Assembly: GCA_030830945.1 (NCBI GenBank)
Contig: JAURLY010000240.1
Coordinates: 1-13,528 of the forward strand
Origin: Gammaproteobacteria bacterium
Lineage (GTDB): Bacteria; Pseudomonadota; Gammaproteobacteria; Pseudomonadales; GM7GCV1
Length of the DNA: 13,528 nucleotides
Direction: 5' to 3'
Part shown: piece after piece, positions 13,204-13,528 of the stretch
Layout of the letters: every line of letters begins with the position of its first letter
How positions within the stretch are numbered: the first letter of the stretch is position 1
Notes under the pieces: generated by a model
What the model was told of the DNA's origin: nothing
What the model saw: the letters and a program-made list of their open reading frames with translations, nothing else
Database searches by the model: none
Position numbers and translations under genes: made by a program

Positions 13204-13528
13204 TGTCAGGCAATTCAATCGGTTTACTGTTTTCCGTCGCCACATTTGGTGAAAGCCACGGTCCAGCGCTAGGTGCAGTTGTTGATGGTTGCCCTCCGGG
13301 AATAGAGCTTTCTGAAGCAGATTTACAAATAGATCTGGATCGACGCAAGCCTGGGCAGTCCAAATACACAACTCAGCGCCGTGAAGAAGATCAGGTCAAA
13401 ATTCTGGCGGGTGTTTTCGAGGGAAAAACGACAGGAACTTCGATTGGCCTTTTGATTGAAAACACAGATCAAAAATCAAAAGATTACAATAATATCAAGG
13501 ACTTGTTTAGACCTGCTCATGCAGATTA
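13203..13528 (+). CDS. aroC: Chorismate synthase (3' end cut by window)
   Basis: AroC converts 5-enolpyruvylshikimate-3-phosphate to chorismate using reduced FMN, the last common step to aromatic amino acids and folate precursors. Only the first 108 codons are present and the frame is open to the window's end. The N-terminus is characteristic: MSGNSIG, then ATFGESHG (conserved chorismate synthase signature 1 with its histidine), VDGCPPGI, EADLQIDLDRRKPGQS, TTQRREEDQVKILAGVFEG, TTGTSIGLLIENTDQ and FRPAHAD. These align throughout with E. coli AroC. Start ATG 13203 gives the usual family N-terminus; AAGAGA (13191-13196) is a weak ribosome-binding site. Its position after prmB matches Pseudomonas-like genomes. 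Confidence 0.96.
   Translation, partial: MSGNSIGLLFSVATFGESHGPALGAVVDGCPPGIELSEADLQIDLDRRKPGQSKYTTQRREEDQVKILAGVFEGKTTGTSIGLLIENTDQKSKDYNNIKDLFRPAHAD

Noticed and set aside
1..13528. Mobile elements, CRISPR arrays, phage or toxin-antitoxin modules
   Set aside because: No transposase, integrase, spaced repeats, or small gene pairs of these types were seen; the genes form familiar core-genome groups.

Overview
This window is a stretch of chromosomal core genome from a gammaproteobacterium, most likely of the Pseudomonadales/Cellvibrionales group. The gene neighbourhoods point there: cvpA-purF-metZ, lysC-csrA-tRNA-Ser, gpsA-DUF4389-sixA and prmB-aroC are all groupings familiar from Pseudomonas and its marine relatives. 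Methionine synthesis by direct sulfhydrylation (MetZ) also fits. This placement is inference from gene content and protein similarity; no 16S gene is present.

Layout. Bases 1-3206 (+) hold the end of cvpA, then purF (first step of purine synthesis) and metZ (O-succinylhomoserine sulfhydrylase). A hairpin-plus-T-run lies between metZ and lysC. Bases 3367-4963 (+) hold lysC (aspartate kinase, entry to the Lys/Thr/Met pathway) and csrA (post-transcriptional regulator), the latter with its own promoter and terminator. A tRNA-Ser(GCU) with its own promoter and a strong terminator follows at 5032-5122. Next is a glycerate-dehydrogenase-like D-2-hydroxyacid dehydrogenase (5259-6230, +). Convergent to it is an SOS-type Y-family DNA polymerase (7594-6317, -) with a perfect LexA box over its start codon. 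htpG (Hsp90) follows on + behind a clear sigma-32 promoter. Then come gpsA, a small DUF4389 membrane protein and sixA (9721-11539, +). folE (12087-11545, -) converges on sixA and diverges from prmB (12186-13076, +). The window ends inside aroC (13203 onward, +).

How the genes relate. Most are housekeeping biosynthesis genes: purine, methionine, the aspartate family, glycerol-3-phosphate for phospholipids, folate, and chorismate. The rest are global regulators or stress factors: CsrA, HtpG, the SOS polymerase, and SixA acting on phosphorelay proteins. metZ and lysC serve the same aspartate-derived pathway.

I found no mobile element, CRISPR array, phage gene, toxin-antitoxin pair or obvious new multi-gene system. 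What merits a second look is mainly regulatory: very short or absent mRNA leaders at gpsA, the Y-family polymerase and perhaps folE; the palindromes at csrA; a duplicated segment in the htpG leader; the hairpin just before lysC with a possible internal start inside it; and a tiny ORF whose stop overlaps the aroC start.
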